From an uncultured Lachnospiraceae bacterium (GTDB lineage Bacteria; Bacillota; Clostridia; Lachnospirales; Lachnospiraceae): a stretch of DNA of 6,312 bases. The position numbers and the translations under genes are program-made. Below the pieces are notes generated by a model, which searched no databases, had not been told where the DNA came from, and saw only the letters and a list, made by a program, of their open reading frames with translations. Of the stretch, positions 5,090 to 6,312 are shown one piece after another; the stretch's first letter is position 1, and each line of letters opens with the position of its first letter. The stretch covers positions 1 to 6,312 of the forward strand of contig CAJOPI010000110.1 of NCBI GenBank assembly GCA_905236275.1. Reading direction: 5' to 3'.

Positions 5090-6283
5090 TTAGTCCAATT
5101 CCGAAAATATCTTTTTGATTTCTTCTTTCGATGCCATTACCGAGCCCTGAACCATCTCCTTTTTTCCGCCGCCTTTTGTATCGAATTTTTTCTTCAGGCT
5201 TTCAAAGGCTTTTCGCGTATCTCTGTCGGCACTACCAATTATAAAAGAATAACCGTCGTTATCGTTTCCGTCAAAGATCGCATTATATCCGTTTCTCTTT
5301 TCACTGAGCTCATTTACCTTGCTTCGCATTACAAATTTATCAATATTTTCAGCAAAAAGACAGGCATTTTTTTCATTACTGCCTAAATTAGCAATTCTCA
5401 TATCAAGCAACTGCCGTTCCTTATCCTTCATTGCAATAACAAGCTCATTCCTTTCTTCGATAAGCTTATTCATCGCAGCTTTAACTTCCATGGGCTTTAC
5501 GCTGAATATATGGGACATCTCTGCCAGTTCCCCAAAATATTCATTATACTGACGCAATGCCCTCATGCCGCATAATATTGTAACTCTGACACCCTCTTTA
5601 TAATTAATCACTGACTGAACCTTGAGCATCATTACTTCGCCGGTTCTTTTTAGATGTGGTGCACAGCAGGCACATGAATCCACCTTTCCAATGGTCACAA
5701 CCCTTATCGCGCCGCTGATTCCGCCCTTCCGTCTGAAGCCCATTTTATGAAGCTTTATATCATCAGGGTATTCTGCTATTACCTCAATATTCTGTCTTAT
5801 CGCGACATTCGCCTTCGTCTCGATATCAGCGATATTTTTCGCTGAGAGCTTCTGATTCAGATCAAGTGTCACAATTTCATCATTTAAGTGGAATCCAACA
5901 TTATCACATCCAAAAAGCTTATTGGCAACACCTGAAAATATATGTTCTCCGGTATGCTGCTGCATTCTGTCGTAGCGTTTTTCAAAGTCGATTATCCCAT
6001 GAACCCGCGTTCCTTTATTGAAAAACCTGTCAACCTTATGCCTGATGATATCATCTTCATCAATCTGAACATCCGGCACCTCAACCGGTTCGCTGTCATC
6101 TTCCATATTCATGAGTATCCCACAGTCAGCCGCCTGCCCGCCGCCTTCCGGAAAGAACGCCGTCCTGTCAAGTATAAGCTGATAGCTGCCGTCATTATTT
6201 CTTAAGCAGTCAACAACAGTCGCATCAAACTCATATATGTATGAATCTTTGTCGTAGATTTTTTCTGTTGAATTGAGTTCCAT
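5090..6283 (-). CDS. alaX: Alanyl-tRNA editing protein, AlaX-L type (SAD + DHHA1 domains)
   Basis: Protein of 397 aa, the length of the long AlaX class. These proteins resemble the editing half of alanyl-tRNA synthetase and hydrolyse tRNA(Ala) wrongly charged with Ser or Gly. An N-terminal OB-like region carries TAFFPEGGGQAADCG (41-55). The editing core has zinc ligands H110-x3-H114 (in QQHTGEHIFSG) and C206-x3-H210 (CCAPH). A likely coiled-coil (about 262-300) leads to a C-terminal DHHA1 domain ending in the GGGKKEMVQGSV motif (371-382). No class II aminoacylation core is present, so it is not a synthetase. ATG at 6283 is preceded by AAAGGA about eight bases upstream; the promoter is probably beyond the right end. 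The small Cys-rich gene follows after 69 bp with no terminator between. The aa-tRNA specificity (Ala editing rather than another amino acid) is from family knowledge. Confidence 0.93.
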   Translation of the reverse strand: MELNSTEKIYDKDSYIYEFDATVVDCLRNNDGSYQLILDRTAFFPEGGGQAADCGILMNMEDDSEPVEVPDVQIDEDDIIRHKVDRFFNKGTRVHGIIDFEKRYDRMQQHTGEHIFSGVANKLFGCDNVGFHLNDEIVTLDLNQKLSAKNIADIETKANVAIRQNIEVIAEYPDDIKLHKMGFRRKGGISGAIRVVTIGKVDSCACCAPHLKRTGEVMMLKVQSVINYKEGVRVTILCGMRALRQYNEYFGELAEMSHIFSVKPMEVKAAMNKLIEERNELVIAMKDKERQLLDMRIANLGSNEKNACLFAENIDKFVMRSKVNELSEKRNGYNAIFDGNDNDGYSFIIGSADRDTRKAFESLKKKFDTKGGGKKEMVQGSVMASKEEIKKIFSELD

Positions 6284-6312
6284 GATTATTGTCCTTTTAT
6301 AAACATCGCATC

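Noticed and set aside
6296..6301. TATAAA on the minus strand as the alaX -10 box
   Set aside because: Transcription would begin about six bases before the ATG and the RBS would lie upstream of the start; the real promoter is probably outside the window.

Overview
The window looks like a chromosomal segment from a low-to-moderate G+C Gram-positive anaerobe of the Clostridia, most plausibly Lachnospiraceae (Butyrivibrio/Eubacterium-like). The signs are strong purine-rich Shine-Dalgarno sites, short gaps, sigma-A-type promoter hexamers, AT-rich codon use and the protein families present. The taxon is inferred from style and was not matched to a database.

Layout. Positions 1-111 hold no gene but contain a structured repeat: three tandem 9-bp units and an overlapping imperfect palindrome. 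From about 3000 back to 112, on the minus strand, lies a compact three-gene unit. It encodes an OmpR-type response regulator, a two-TM HAMP histidine kinase (ATGA overlap with the regulator) and a Nudix hydrolase (12-bp gap). On the plus strand, divergent from it across about 155 bp, are truA (tRNA pseudouridine synthase, behind a near-consensus sigma-A promoter) and, 11 bp later, a ten-TM EamA/DMT transporter. Converging on these from the right are, on the minus strand, a full-length AlaX-type alanyl-tRNA editing protein (SAD plus DHHA1) and a 58-aa Cys-rich small protein. The small gene has an excellent RBS, a TATAAT box, a 15-bp palindrome at about the transcription start and its own intrinsic terminator.

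Function. The left unit is a signal-transduction operon: the kinase senses something outside the membrane through a long ectodomain that seems to contain two PAS/Cache-like halves, and the regulator probably controls its own operon and others. The Nudix enzyme is presumably co-expressed with it. truA and alaX both serve tRNA quality (modification and mischarge editing) but lie in separate convergent units. No clearly novel multi-gene system is visible. The points most worth a second look are the 5' repeat, the small Cys-rich gene with its operator-like palindrome, the Nudix-two-component linkage and the two-part sensor domain.
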